21,363 bases of DNA from Candidatus Methanomethylophilus sp. UBA78. Lineage in GTDB: Archaea; Thermoplasmatota; Thermoplasmata; Methanomassiliicoccales; Methanomethylophilaceae. Of the stretch, positions 1-7,310 are shown in pieces. The position numbers and the translations under genes are program-made. The notes beneath the pieces are model-generated. The model did no database searches. It was not told where the DNA came from and saw only the letters and a program-made list of their open reading frames with translations. The first letter of the stretch is position 1. Every line of letters begins with the position of its first letter. The DNA lies in assembly GCA_002503545.1 (NCBI GenBank), contig DARY01000034.1:47149-68511 (forward strand), in the 5' to 3' direction.

Positions 1-999
1 CTGCTGGGGGTTGTCCTCCTGCTTCACGAGCACGCCGGAGGCCCTGAGGTCCTCGATTATCCTGGCGCGGGCCTCGGCGACGGGCATGCCGGCGTACTTT
101 CCGGCGAGGGAGGTCATCCTGCCCTCCTCGTCGATGCCCTTCTCGAGCTCCAGGCGGTACTTCATGATCCACTCGAGGTCGCTCTTGTCCCCGATGGTGC
201 AGATCATGACGTTGCCGGTGCCGTAGGCCATGTCGACCTTGGGGTCGGCGATGACCTTCACGTGCCTCCCGTAGATGGGGGTCACCAGTTCCTTCCCGAC
301 CAGTCCCGCCTTCCCCTCGTCGGCGGGGTTGACCGCCACGACCTTGCAGGTGCAGATGAGCTCGGGGCGGGTGGTGGCTATCAGGACGTGCTCGTCGGTG
401 CCGGCGACCTGGAACTTCAGGTAGTTGAGCTTGTTGACGTTGTCGCTGTACTCCACCTCCGCATCGGCGAGGGCGGTCATGCATCTGGGACACCAGTTGA
501 CCGGGAAGTTCGCCTTGTAGACGAGGCCGCGCTCGAACAGCCTGACGAAGGACAGCTGGGTTATGCTCCTGTAGTAGGGTGCGTCGGTCTGGTAGTAGAT
601 CGACGGGTCCATGCTCTCGCCGAGGATCTCGAAGTGCTTGGTCATCTGCTCGATGAACCCGTTGGCGTAGTCGGAGCAGAGCTTCCTGTACTCCTGCCGG
701 GGCAGGTCCAGTTTCGTTATGTTGTACTTCTTCTCCACGCGGACCTCGATGGGGGTCCCGTTGACGTCGAAACAGAGGGGGAAGAAGACGTTGTACCCCT
801 TCATCCTCTTGTAGCGGGCGGCGAAGTCGATTAGCGAGTATCCGGTGGCGTGTCCCAGGTGGAGGTTCCCGGAGGTGTATCTGGGCGGGTTGTCGATACT
901 GAAGACGGGTTTCTCGGATTCGGGGTCGAAGCGGTAGATCTCCTCCTTCTTCCACATCTCCTCCCATTTTCCCTCGATCTCTGATGAATCGTATGCCAT
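1..999 (-). CDS. valS: Valyl-tRNA synthetase, N-terminal part (runs off left edge)
   Basis: Charges tRNA-Val with valine in the cytoplasm; class I synthetase. 333 codons are visible from ATG at 999, with no stop before the edge, so about the C-terminal 60% (KMSKS loop, anticodon-binding domain) is outside. Seen: class I HIGH-type motif HLGH at residues 47-50 after PPRYTSGN; a zinc-knuckle half WCPRC at 169-173; the editing-domain signature ATTRPE at 208-213; and the run GTGNVMICTIGDKSD near 260-274, which in archaeal ValRS reads GTGVVMICTFGDK. The series PVNWCPxCxTAxA-AEVEY then TKLNYxKF also matches archaeal ValRS rather than IleRS or LeuRS. The next gene upstream (CBS-hibernation-like) is on the same strand, about 105 nt away, but a TATA box at 1029-1036 suggests separate transcription. 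No frameshift or odd residue noted. Confidence 0.95.
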   Translation of the reverse strand, partial: MAYDSSEIEGKWEEMWKKEEIYRFDPESEKPVFSIDNPPRYTSGNLHLGHATGYSLIDFAARYKRMKGYNVFFPLCFDVNGTPIEVRVEKKYNITKLDLPRQEYRKLCSDYANGFIEQMTKHFEILGESMDPSIYYQTDAPYYRSITQLSFVRLFERGLVYKANFPVNWCPRCMTALADAEVEYSDNVNKLNYLKFQVAGTDEHVLIATTRPELICTCKVVAVNPADEGKAGLVGKELVTPIYGRHVKVIADPKVDMAYGTGNVMICTIGDKSDLEWIMKYRLELEKGIDEEGRMTSLAGKYAGMPVAEARARIIEDLRASGVLVKQEDNPQQ

Positions 1000-1028
1000 G
1001 GTAACTGTGGCTGGGTAAAATGCGAGAG

Positions 1029-1036
1029 TATAAATA
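1029..1036 (-). promoter_or_regulatory. TATA box for valS
   Basis: On the minus strand this reads TATTTATA, centred about 33 nt upstream of the valS ATG, which places the transcription start roughly 7 nt before the start codon. It is the only AT-rich element in an otherwise GC-rich gap of 105 nt. Confidence 0.6.
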
Positions 1037-1081
1037 GAAAACCGTTTAGGGAGCGCGCGCCTTAGTATTAAGAGGGTTGGC

Positions 1082-1099
1082 GGGGGCCCGCGGGCCCCC
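1082..1099 (-). terminator. GC palindrome after the CBS gene, terminator-like
   Basis: Perfect 18-nt self-complementary sequence GGGGGCCCGCGGGCCCCC starting 6 nt past the TGA of the CBS gene. It can form a very stable hairpin or cruciform. There is no clear T-run after it in the minus direction, so its role as terminator is inferred from its position only. Confidence 0.45.
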
Positions 1100-1104
1100 C
1101 TGTG

Positions 1105-2283
1105 TCAGGGCTTGACCTTCTTCCTTCTGGAGACGTGGTTGTCCTTCTGGTCCTTGACCAGGTCGCCGAGCTTCTTGATGAGCTCGTTGTTGACCTGCAC
1201 GAGGTCCCAGCCCGTCTCCTTGGAGTTGAACGTCCTGCCGTTCACGAACAGCTTCCCGGTGAGGCTGTACTTCTTCTTGTCCCCGGCTTCGTTGTACCTG
1301 GAGACGTGGATGGTCAGGGACTCCGGCTTGTAGATCTTGCTGATCTTGGCCATCTCCGTCGCTATGTCGGAGTACATGGCGTCGGAGTAGATCTTGTCCT
1401 CGTCGTCGAGTCCGCTGATCTGCACGTACAGCTGGTCCCTCTCCCTGCAGGCGGAGATCATCTCGATGATGTCGTATTCCGTCAGGATGCCGACCATCTC
1501 GTCCTCGTCCATGACCGGCAGGGTGGAGATCTTCTTGCTGGCCATCACGTTGGCCGCGTTCTCCATGTTGTCCTCCCAGTCCACCGTCATCACGTTGGTG
1601 ACCGCGACGGACTCCACGGGGATCTGCGTGCTGGGGCTCTTGGATATCCCGGCCACGGATCTCTCGCCGGCCTTCCATCCGTTGTCTATTACCTCCTTCA
1701 TGCCGACCACGCCCACGAGCGCGCCGGCGCTGTCTATGACGGGCATGGTCCTGATGTCGAGGTTCCTCATGGTGTCCACGGCCTCGGAGAGCATCGTGTT
1801 CTCCCTCACGTACTCGACGGGGGTCGTCATGATCTCCCAGACCTTCACGTCCTTGAGCGACTTCATGTCCGCAGCGATCCTGATCAGAGCCGTCCTGGAG
1901 ACGACCCCGGCGACCTTCCTGCCGTTCACCACGGGCAGCTGCCTGCAGTTGTTGGTCACCATGTATTCGGCGATCTTCGTGATCTCCGTGTCCTCCGACA
2001 GGGTCGGGAGACGTGACACCAGGGACTTGATCTTGGTCTCGGGAGTGGCGCTCTTCTTCCTCAGTATGGTGCTGTAGCGCATCATGCCGGCGTAGCCCCC
2101 GTCCTCGACGACAGGTATCTCCTGGTATCCCGTCTTGCGCATAAGTGCCAGACTGTCGGATAGGGTGTCGTCGGGTCCGAGCGTCGGAAATTCCAGGTCC
2201 ACGATGTCCTTGACGGATATGGAGTCGATCTGGGACTTGAGTATAGAAAGCTTCTTGAGATCTTCGAGATCCTTGATTCCCAA
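1105..2283 (-). CDS. Four-CBS-domain protein with C-terminal HPF/RaiA-like domain
   Basis: 392 residues. Residues 20-280 hold four CBS repeats (roughly 22-76, 83-140, 148-205, 225-278), each ending in the LPVV/MPVI...GVV pattern; paired CBS repeats usually bind adenine nucleotides or SAM. Residues 285-392 (LYVQISGL... LTIHVSRYN...KKYSLTGKLFVNGRTFNSKETGWDLVQVNNELIKKL, basic tail RRKKVK) follow the pattern of hibernation-promoting factor: a beta-alpha-beta-beta-beta-alpha order, an acidic/aromatic DL before the last helix, and a basic end. Start: TTG at 2283, because an in-frame TGA lies at 2292-2290 and overlaps the ribosome binding site GGGTGA (2290-2295); the next Met comes far inside CBS 1. 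Inference: a nucleotide-sensing protein acting on ribosomes. The CBS call is firm; the HPF-like call is by eye. Confidence 0.88.
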   Translation of the reverse strand: MGIKDLEDLKKLSILKSQIDSISVKDIVDLEFPTLGPDDTLSDSLALMRKTGYQEIPVVEDGGYAGMMRYSTILRKKSATPETKIKSLVSRLPTLSEDTEITKIAEYMVTNNCRQLPVVNGRKVAGVVSRTALIRIAADMKSLKDVKVWEIMTTPVEYVRENTMLSEAVDTMRNLDIRTMPVIDSAGALVGVVGMKEVIDNGWKAGERSVAGISKSPSTQIPVESVAVTNVMTVDWEDNMENAANVMASKKISTLPVMDEDEMVGILTEYDIIEMISACRERDQLYVQISGLDDEDKIYSDAMYSDIATEMAKISKIYKPESLTIHVSRYNEAGDKKKYSLTGKLFVNGRTFNSKETGWDLVQVNNELIKKLGDLVKDQKDNHVSRRKKVKP

Positions 2284-2289
2284 TTTTTT

Positions 2290-2326
2290 TCACCCGTATG
2301 AAATACCGTGGGCTGACCATATAAAA
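2290..2326 (-). promoter_or_regulatory. TATA box and ribosome binding site for the CBS-HPF-like gene
   Basis: Minus-strand TTTTATAT at 2319-2326 sits about 26 nt before a predicted transcription start near 2296, giving a leader of about 13 nt. The leader begins with GGGTGA (2290-2295), a good match to the anti-Shine-Dalgarno sequence, 6 nt before the TTG start. Confidence 0.6.
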
Positions 2327-2385
2327 CTACCTTAATCCGCACCGGATCGGACGGTTTCCGATACCGTGGGATGTCTGGATGGGGT

Positions 2386-2424
2386 AAAAACGGAATCAGA
2401 ACGGGGTTTTCGTTCCCGTTCTGA
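2386..2424 (-). terminator. Hairpin terminator of the glyS operon
   Basis: A perfect 10-bp inverted repeat, TCAGAACGGG (2396-2405) with CCCGTTCTGA (2415-2424), starts 17 nt past the glyS stop. Reading along the minus strand, the stem is followed within 5 nt by a TTTTT run (2386-2390). This is the clearest intrinsic-type terminator in the window. Confidence 0.7.
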
Positions 2425-2441
2425 AAAAGAAATAAATAGAT

Positions 2442-4148
2442 TCAGAGGTCGGCGAACTTCCTTCCCGCCAGAAGGTCGGAGACGACCCTCCCGGCGTCCT
2501 CGGCCCTTATCCTCTTCTGCTCGGCGGAGTCCCTGTCCCTGATGGTGACGGTGCCCTTGTCCGCCCCCTCGAGGGTGTCGTAGTCGACGGTGATGCACCA
2601 GGGCGTCCCGGCCTCGTCCATGCGGGCGTACCTCTTGCCGATTGTGCCAGATCCGTCGTAGTAGGCCTCGACGCGATGGGTGTGGATCCTCTCGCAGAGG
2701 TCCCTGGCATATGTGTCCAGACCGTCCTTCTCCATGAGCGGGAACACCCCCACCTTTATCGGGGCGACCTCGGGTGCGAGCCTGAGGGTCGTGTAGTCCT
2801 TCTCGGGATCGTGCGAATACGCATGTTCCAGAACGGTGTAGAGTATCCTGTCCAGTCCGTGGGAGGGCTCGATGACGTGGGGCACGACCCTCTCGCCGGC
2901 CACCTTCTCCTTCACCTTCACGACCTCGAACATGTCGGACCCGAGGACGACCTCCTCGCCGTCCAGCTCTACCGCGAGCTTCCCGTCGGCTATGTCGGAG
3001 GGGTTCTTCGCCGCGATGGCGTCGGAGACGGCCTTGGCTTTGCCCTTGAAGGCCGGACCCACGTTCTTGGAGTTGGCCCTGACCCTCTCGACCTCCTCCT
3101 CGCGGGGCTCGTCGAACCTCTTGAAGTGGCTGAGGTCCGTACCGGAGAACTGAGAGTGCCTGGAAAGGTCCCAGCATCCCCTGTCCGCGATGCCGGTGAT
3201 CTCCGTCCATCCGAAGGAGAGGAGGGCCTCGGCGTCCCAGCAGTCGGCCGCGTAGTGCGCCATCTCGTCCTTGAGATGCTGTCTGAACCTGAGCCTCGCG
3301 GGGTCGACCCCGGCGCGCACCAGCAGTTGCTTGGTGGTCCCGACGAAGTATCCCAGGACCTCGTTGGCGATGACGTGCTTCTCCACCGCCTCGCCGACGG
3401 TCATGGTGACCGTCTCGGAGCCGGTGTTGGGCAGCAGGGTGAGCACCTCGTCCCTCATCTGGCCGAACCTGTCCCAGTGCTTGTCGTCCGGGTCGACGAA
3501 GAGCTCGACCTCCATCTGGTTGAACTCCCTCATCCTGATCATGCCCTGCCTAGGGGCGATCTCGTTCCTGTAGCTCCTGCCGGTCTGCATGACCCCGAGC
3601 GGGAGCTTCTCCCTGTTGTACCGGTATAGGTTGAGGAAGTTGACGAAGATGCCCTGCGCGGTCTCCGGCCTGAGGAAACCCACGCGCGAGGACCCGGGAC
3701 CGATGCTGGTCCTGAACATGAGGTTGAAGTCCTCGACGGGACCCAGTTTGCCGCCGCATTCGGGGCACACGATGCCCTTGTCCACGAAGGCCTGGTCGAG
3801 CTCCTTCTCCGTCATGGTGTCCGGGTTCTCGCAGAAACCCTTGACCAGGTGGTCGGCGCGGAAGGGCGAGCCGCACTTGGTGCAGTAGGTGATCTTGTCC
3901 GCGAACTTGTCTAGGTGGCCGGAGGCCTTGAAGACGTCGCGCGGGTTGACGGTCTCGGTGTCGATCTCGACGAAACCCTCGCGGCCCTTGTAGAGGCTCC
4001 TCCATATCTCCACGATGTTGTTCCTGAGGCTGAACCCCAGGGGCCCGTAGTCGTACATGCCGGCCACGGAGCCGTATATCTCGCACGAAGGCCATATGAA
4101 GCCCCTGCGTTTGCAGAGGGCCATCAGGTCGTCGGACTCGTCGCTCAA
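2442..4148 (-). CDS. glyS: Glycyl-tRNA synthetase (dimeric, class II)
   Basis: Charges tRNA-Gly with glycine. 568 residues, normal for the archaeal/eukaryotic-like alpha2 enzyme. Seen: RRGFIWPS and YDYGPLG near residues 14-38 (glycine pocket region), zinc ligands CTKC (89-92) and CPEC (128-131), RPETAQG (160-166), motif 2 around SYRNEIAPRQGMIRMREFNQ (192-210), motif 3 in VIEPSHGLDRIL, then the C-terminal anticodon-binding domain starting APEVAPIKVGVFPL. Start: TTG at 4148, whose bases overlap the TGA of the upstream CBS gene as TTGA, a sign of translational coupling; an internal ATG eight codons on (MALCKRRGF) is an alternative start that keeps all motifs. It is last in the cluster usp2-usp1-CBS-glyS and is followed by a hairpin terminator. 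Confidence 0.97.
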   Translation of the reverse strand: MSDESDDLMALCKRRGFIWPSCEIYGSVAGMYDYGPLGFSLRNNIVEIWRSLYKGREGFVEIDTETVNPRDVFKASGHLDKFADKITYCTKCGSPFRADHLVKGFCENPDTMTEKELDQAFVDKGIVCPECGGKLGPVEDFNLMFRTSIGPGSSRVGFLRPETAQGIFVNFLNLYRYNREKLPLGVMQTGRSYRNEIAPRQGMIRMREFNQMEVELFVDPDDKHWDRFGQMRDEVLTLLPNTGSETVTMTVGEAVEKHVIANEVLGYFVGTTKQLLVRAGVDPARLRFRQHLKDEMAHYAADCWDAEALLSFGWTEITGIADRGCWDLSRHSQFSGTDLSHFKRFDEPREEEVERVRANSKNVGPAFKGKAKAVSDAIAAKNPSDIADGKLAVELDGEEVVLGSDMFEVVKVKEKVAGERVVPHVIEPSHGLDRILYTVLEHAYSHDPEKDYTTLRLAPEVAPIKVGVFPLMEKDGLDTYARDLCERIHTHRVEAYYDGSGTIGKRYARMDEAGTPWCITVDYDTLEGADKGTVTIRDRDSAEQKRIRAEDAGRVVSDLLAGRKFADL

Positions 4149-4987
4149 TCTACCGCCCCGATGATGGCGCGGAGCACGTCCACATCGTAGATCATGCCCA
4201 CGAGTTCGTCCTTGGTCCCGTGGACCGGGACCTGACCGAAGTCGTTGACGACCATCAGACGGGCGACCTCGCTGAGGGAGGTCTTCCTGAATACAGTTGT
4301 GGGGTGGGGGATCATGTAGTCCTTCACGGTCTTGTCGTTGGCCCTGTACTTGTCGGTAGCCGTGTAGAACAGGGGCATGACGTTCCTCAGTCCGATGAGC
4401 TTCGGGTCCTCCACCCCGAGTTTCAGGGCGGCGTCCGCGTCGGAGATCTGGTCGCTGAAGAGGTCACGGTCGGTGAGGATGCCCACGAGGTCGCCGCTGG
4501 CGTTGAGGACGGGCAGGGCCGCCACGTCGCTGATCCTCATGGCGCTGACGATGTAGGTGAGGGGGTCGCCCTCGTAGGAGGTGACGCAGGTGGTGCGTAT
4601 GACGTCCTCCGCCTTCATCTCCGTCTTGAGGTTCCTTATCTCCCTCAGGATGTCAGTAGGGGTGACGATGCCGACGAGCCTGCCTCCCTCGATGACCGGG
4701 AGCCTGTGGATCCTGCTGTCGGACAGGATCCTGGCGGCTTCGGCCAGGGTCGCATCGGGGCCGATGGTGATGCAGTCCTTCTTCATGATCAGGGAGAGCT
4801 GGTCCTCGTCCAGTTTCCTGAATATGTCCCTCCTGGAGACTATCCCCATGAGCTTCCCGTCCGAGGAGCGCACCACCGGGAGACCGGTGAGGTTGTTCCT
4901 GACCATGATGTTGATGGCGTCGTTGCGGCTGCCCGGGACCTCCACCACGATGGGGGCCGGGGTCATAACGTCTGCTACTGTCTTCAT
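4145..4987 (-). CDS. Four-CBS-domain protein
   Basis: 280 residues made almost wholly of four CBS repeats (about 5-58, 65-115, 122-180, 222-275); no catalytic or DNA-binding domain is visible. Motifs typical of CBS are clear: TGLPVV...LMGIVSRRDIFRKL, HRLPVIEGGRLVGIVTPTDILREI, AALPVLNASGDLVGILTDRDLF, GQVPVHGTKDELVGMIYDVDVL. Such stand-alone proteins usually bind AMP, ATP or SAM and modulate partners. ATG start at 4987, preceded by GGAGTGA as ribosome binding site, 7 nt after the stop of usp1. The last bases overlap the TTG start of glyS. The context suggests an energy or nucleotide sensor co-made with stress proteins and a synthetase; the partner is unknown. Confidence 0.93.
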   Translation of the reverse strand: MKTVADVMTPAPIVVEVPGSRNDAINIMVRNNLTGLPVVRSSDGKLMGIVSRRDIFRKLDEDQLSLIMKKDCITIGPDATLAEAARILSDSRIHRLPVIEGGRLVGIVTPTDILREIRNLKTEMKAEDVIRTTCVTSYEGDPLTYIVSAMRISDVAALPVLNASGDLVGILTDRDLFSDQISDADAALKLGVEDPKLIGLRNVMPLFYTATDKYRANDKTVKDYMIPHPTTVFRKTSLSEVARLMVVNDFGQVPVHGTKDELVGMIYDVDVLRAIIGAVD

Positions 4988-4994
4988 TTCGATT

Positions 4995-5378
4995 TCACTC
5001 CGAGTTCCTGACTACGATAACGGGGCATTCCGCTAGTTTGGTGACCTTCTCCGCCACGCTTCCCACGAGGATCTTCTTGAGGCCCGTCCTTCCGAGGGTC
5101 CCCATGACGATGACGTCGAATTTCCCGGATTCCCCTGCGATTACCTCCGCAGGCGTTCCGGACATGATGCACTCCTCGACGGGTATGTTCCTCCCCCTCC
5201 CCTGTTCGGAGACGTATCCGACGGCGGCCTTGGCCGTCTCGTCGGTCGAGTACTTGTCTTTGACGTACAGGGCGGTCAGGTGTCCTCCGGTGATCTCGGC
5301 GAGTTCTAGGGCCTTGGCGACCGCGGCCTTGGTGAATTCGCTGCCGTCTGTCGGTACGAGGATGTTCTGGAAGCTCAT
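4995..5378 (-). CDS. UspA-family universal stress protein (short form)
   Basis: 127 residues, a single Usp domain. It starts MSFQNILVPTDGS, the usual first strand and loop, and carries the ATP-binding signature G-x2-G-x9-G-S as GTLGRTGLKKILVGS (residues 93-107), so it should bind nucleotide. It ends with CPVIVVRNSE, the dimer-forming last strand. Compared with its neighbour usp2 it lacks about 19 residues, mainly in the region after LYV(K/V)D (residues 41-60). ATG at 5378 with AAGGTAA just upstream. A TATA element lies in the 65-nt gap to usp2, so it may be transcribed both with usp2 and from its own promoter. Probably cytosolic; exact role unknown. Confidence 0.95.
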   Translation of the reverse strand: MSFQNILVPTDGSEFTKAAVAKALELAEITGGHLTALYVKDKYSTDETAKAAVGYVSEQGRGRNIPVEECIMSGTPAEVIAGESGKFDVIVMGTLGRTGLKKILVGSVAEKVTKLAECPVIVVRNSE

Positions 5379-5413
5379 TTCGTTACCTTCTGATGGTTGT
5401 TGCTTATTCTCTC

Positions 5414-5424
5414 ATATTATATCT
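5414..5424 (-). promoter_or_regulatory. Candidate internal promoter before usp1
   Basis: The minus strand reads AGATATAATAT here, in a 65-nt AT-rich gap between the two stress genes. Its centre is about 40 nt before the usp1 ATG, allowing a leader of about 14 nt that contains AAGGTAA. Confidence 0.5.
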
Positions 5425-5443
5425 ATGATTGCTAGGTTCCGCG

Positions 5444-5884
5444 TCACTGCTTGGACGGCGACGACCTGACGACCATGACCGGGCACTGGGAGCCCTCGAT
5501 GACCTTCTCCGCCACGCTCCCCATGAGGACCTTGCTTATGCCGGTCCTCCCCAGGGTTCCCATGACGATTATGTCGTAGTCCTTGGAGACGGCGTTTATG
5601 GCGCCGGCGGGGACGCCCTCCACTATCCTCTCCTCGAACTTCACCCCGGCGGCGGCCGCCCTGTCCCTGACGTAGGCCACCGCCTCGCGGCCCTCCTTCT
5701 CGAGGGTCTCGTACACGTTCACTATGGCCGCATCCATGGGCATGTTCGAGTACACGGACTGGTCGACCACGTACAGGGCGGTCACGGTGCCCCCGGCCGC
5801 CTTGGCCAGTTCGAGGGCCTTGTCCACGGCCGGGTTGGTGAAAACGCTCCCGTCGGTCGGGAGCAGGATCTTGCTGAAACTCAT
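5444..5884 (-). CDS. UspA-family universal stress protein
   Basis: 146 residues, full-length single Usp domain. It begins MSFSKILLPTDGS and has the ATP-binding signature GTLGRTGISKVLMGS (residues 109-123), with CPVMVVR as last strand. It is clearly a paralogue of usp1 next door (shared ends and signature), so the pair probably arose by tandem duplication. ATG at 5884 with GGAGAG about 9 nt upstream; that ribosome binding site lies in the 16-nt gap after the amidohydrolase stop, so the two genes are likely cotranscribed. Confidence 0.95.
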   Translation of the reverse strand: MSFSKILLPTDGSVFTNPAVDKALELAKAAGGTVTALYVVDQSVYSNMPMDAAIVNVYETLEKEGREAVAYVRDRAAAAGVKFEERIVEGVPAGAINAVSKDYDIIVMGTLGRTGISKVLMGSVAEKVIEGSQCPVMVVRSSPSKQ

Positions 5885-5900
5885 ATCTGGGACTCTCCTT

Positions 5901-6923
5901 TCACGGAACGAATACCGGTCCGTCGGAGTCCAGGGCGGCTTCGGGTGTTTTGCCCGGGCACGGCAGGACGACCGCGGTGTCGGCGGTTCCGAATGGAGCG
6001 GGTATCCTTTTCGTGCGATTTAATATCTTCCAGCCCCCGTCCACGAGACAATGCCAGACGTCGGAGGGGTCCCCTCCCTGCGAGGACAGGATGTCCGCCA
6101 GGGCCCGCGCCTCGCCGCGCATGTCGGGAGGGCACAGCATGGCGTTGTCGGTACCGAGGGCGACGTCCGCCCCCAGTTCCAGCATCCTCGCGGCCCTGGT
6201 GGTCTTCCCGAAGAAGCGGTTGGAGCGGGGGCAGACCACGATCCCGATGCCCCGGTCCGCGCATTCGGAGATGTCGCGGTCGGTGGCTTCGACCATGTGG
6301 ACCACGAAGGCCGGTTCCAGGGAGACCGCCAGGTCGATGTCCTCGCGGACCCTCTCCGAGACGTGGAGGGCGAATGGTCTGCCGGCCCGGTGGCACTCGT
6401 GGGCGATCCTCTCCGCGTACCTGGGGCCCACGTCGGTGACCGACGATATCGCTATCCCGTCGGCCGCCGAGAGGATGTCGGCTATTTCGGCACCGTCGAA
6501 CTCCCCGGATACCGGGCGGCCGAGTACCACCGCATGCGAGAGGGCCCTCCTGGCGAGCAGGCATCCCCTGAGTCCTCCCTCGCGGAAGTCGATGAACGTC
6601 CCGATCCCGTTGGACAGGGCCGTCCTCTCGAATCCTCCCATGTCCCTCTCGAGCGTCCCGTCGGAGGCCTCCCTCAGATACCTGTGTTTGAGGCCGTCCG
6701 GCGGTGCTACGAGCTCCTCCAGGGTCATGCCCGGTTCGGCCTTCACCCCGGCGTCGGCGCAGTGGGTGTGCGCATCCACCATCTCCGGGACGATCACTCC
6801 GACGGAATCCGGTTCGGCGGGAGGTCTCCCCTCGCCCCTCTCGACGACCCTGCCGCCTTCCCAGAGGACGTAGCCGTCCCGGAAAACCCCTCCGTCGTAG
6901 ACCTTGCCGGCCAGGCATTTCAT
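5901..6923 (-). CDS. Metal-dependent amidohydrolase, deaminase-like
   Basis: 340 residues from ATG at 6923. TIM-barrel amidohydrolase superfamily: metal ligands H52-x-H54 in VDAHTH, H187 in ALHVSE, H209 in VVHMVE, and D259 in LGTDNAM. The HxxE spacing H187-E190 and the CPRSN stretch (231-235) are typical of the deaminase branch (SAH/MTA, guanine and cytosine deaminases), so hydrolytic deamination of a purine-type substrate is plausible but not proven; it is shorter than typical MTA/SAH deaminases (about 420). The short N-terminal part before the barrel (1-48) fits the usual small beta-sandwich strand. Start choice: a longer frame opens at 7025, but TTTTTATA at 6946-6953 sits 26 nt before the ATG at 6923, so the upstream part would not be transcribed. 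Head of the minus-strand stress cluster. Confidence 0.88.
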   Translation of the reverse strand: MKCLAGKVYDGGVFRDGYVLWEGGRVVERGEGRPPAEPDSVGVIVPEMVDAHTHCADAGVKAEPGMTLEELVAPPDGLKHRYLREASDGTLERDMGGFERTALSNGIGTFIDFREGGLRGCLLARRALSHAVVLGRPVSGEFDGAEIADILSAADGIAISSVTDVGPRYAERIAHECHRAGRPFALHVSERVREDIDLAVSLEPAFVVHMVEATDRDISECADRGIGIVVCPRSNRFFGKTTRAARMLELGADVALGTDNAMLCPPDMRGEARALADILSSQGGDPSDVWHCLVDGGWKILNRTKRIPAPFGTADTAVVLPCPGKTPEAALDSDGPVFVP

Positions 6924-6945
6924 GGGCAGGTCACCGTTTCGGGGA

Positions 6946-6953
6946 TATAAAAA
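6946..6953 (-). promoter_or_regulatory. TATA box for the amidohydrolase (near-leaderless)
   Basis: Minus-strand TTTTTATA centred 26-27 nt before the ATG at 6923, the canonical archaeal distance to the transcription start, so the mRNA would begin at or next to the start codon. A GGTGAC at 6931-6936 would then not be transcribed. Confidence 0.65.
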
Positions 6954-7037
6954 CGGCCCGAGATTACCAGACATCCGTACGGTGGGAGGACGCGGGTTGA
7001 ATCCTGGCCCTGCGGCAGACCGCAAAGCTTATAATTG

Positions 7038-7055
7038 AATTAGTCCCCCCTAATT
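7038..7055. promoter_or_regulatory. Inverted repeat upstream of the ferredoxins, possible operator
   Basis: AATTAG (7038-7043), a six-base C-rich spacer, then CTAATT (7050-7055). It lies between the divergent amidohydrolase and ferredoxin promoters, about 30 nt upstream of the candidate ferredoxin TATA element. Symmetry fits a dimeric regulator site; no regulator is known from the window. Confidence 0.35.
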
Positions 7056-7081
7056 TAGGCATATAGAAACACACCCAATCC

Positions 7082-7089
7082 CTAAATAC
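7082..7089 (+). promoter_or_regulatory. Candidate TATA element for the ferredoxin pair
   Basis: CTAAATAC centred about 37 nt before the first ferredoxin ATG, giving a leader of about 11 nt starting at the ribosome binding site AAGGTG (7111-7116). CATATAGA at 7060-7067 is an alternative. Confidence 0.4.
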
Positions 7090-7122
7090 TACATTTCGAA
7101 TTTTTCGGATAAGGTGTAAAAA

Positions 7123-7287
7123 ATGCCTAAGATTGTTGCTGACAACTGTGTTGCCTGTGGCGCTTGCGTCGACGTATGCCCCGAGGGAGCCATCTCCGTC
7201 GGAGATGTCGCCGTCATCGACGACGGCAAGTGCGTCGACTGCGGAGCCTGCATCTCCGAGTGCCCCTCCGAGGCCATCGAGAACTGA
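7123..7287 (+). CDS. 2[4Fe-4S] ferredoxin (first copy)
   Basis: 54 residues. Low-potential electron carrier of clostridial type. Two CxxCxxCxxxCP motifs: C9, C12, C15, C19 and C37, C40, C43, C47, each with the following proline, giving two 4Fe-4S clusters. No extra domain. ATG at 7123 with AAGGTG 6 nt upstream; the frame is too short for usual ORF cut-offs but the motif is unmistakable. The second copy begins 23 nt after its stop. It sits next to a convergent ferredoxin-NADP reductase-like gene, a likely redox partner (inference). Confidence 0.97.
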   Translation: MPKIVADNCVACGACVDVCPEGAISVGDVAVIDDGKCVDCGACISECPSEAIEN

Positions 7288-7310
7288 ATGCCGACAGTAA
7301 GGTGAATCTA

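Noticed and set aside
1046..2320. 424-residue open frame on the minus strand across the CBS gene, and similar long frames opposite glyS, the flavoprotein and the surface gene
   Set aside because: Arg/Gly/His- or Val/Asp-rich shadows of high-GC genes in other frames, with no domain pattern.
6990..7012. T-arm-like sequence GCGGGTTGAATCCTG upstream of the ferredoxins, possible tRNA
   Set aside because: No matching acceptor, D or anticodon arms in 90 nt on either side, and the stem has mismatches; taken as chance.
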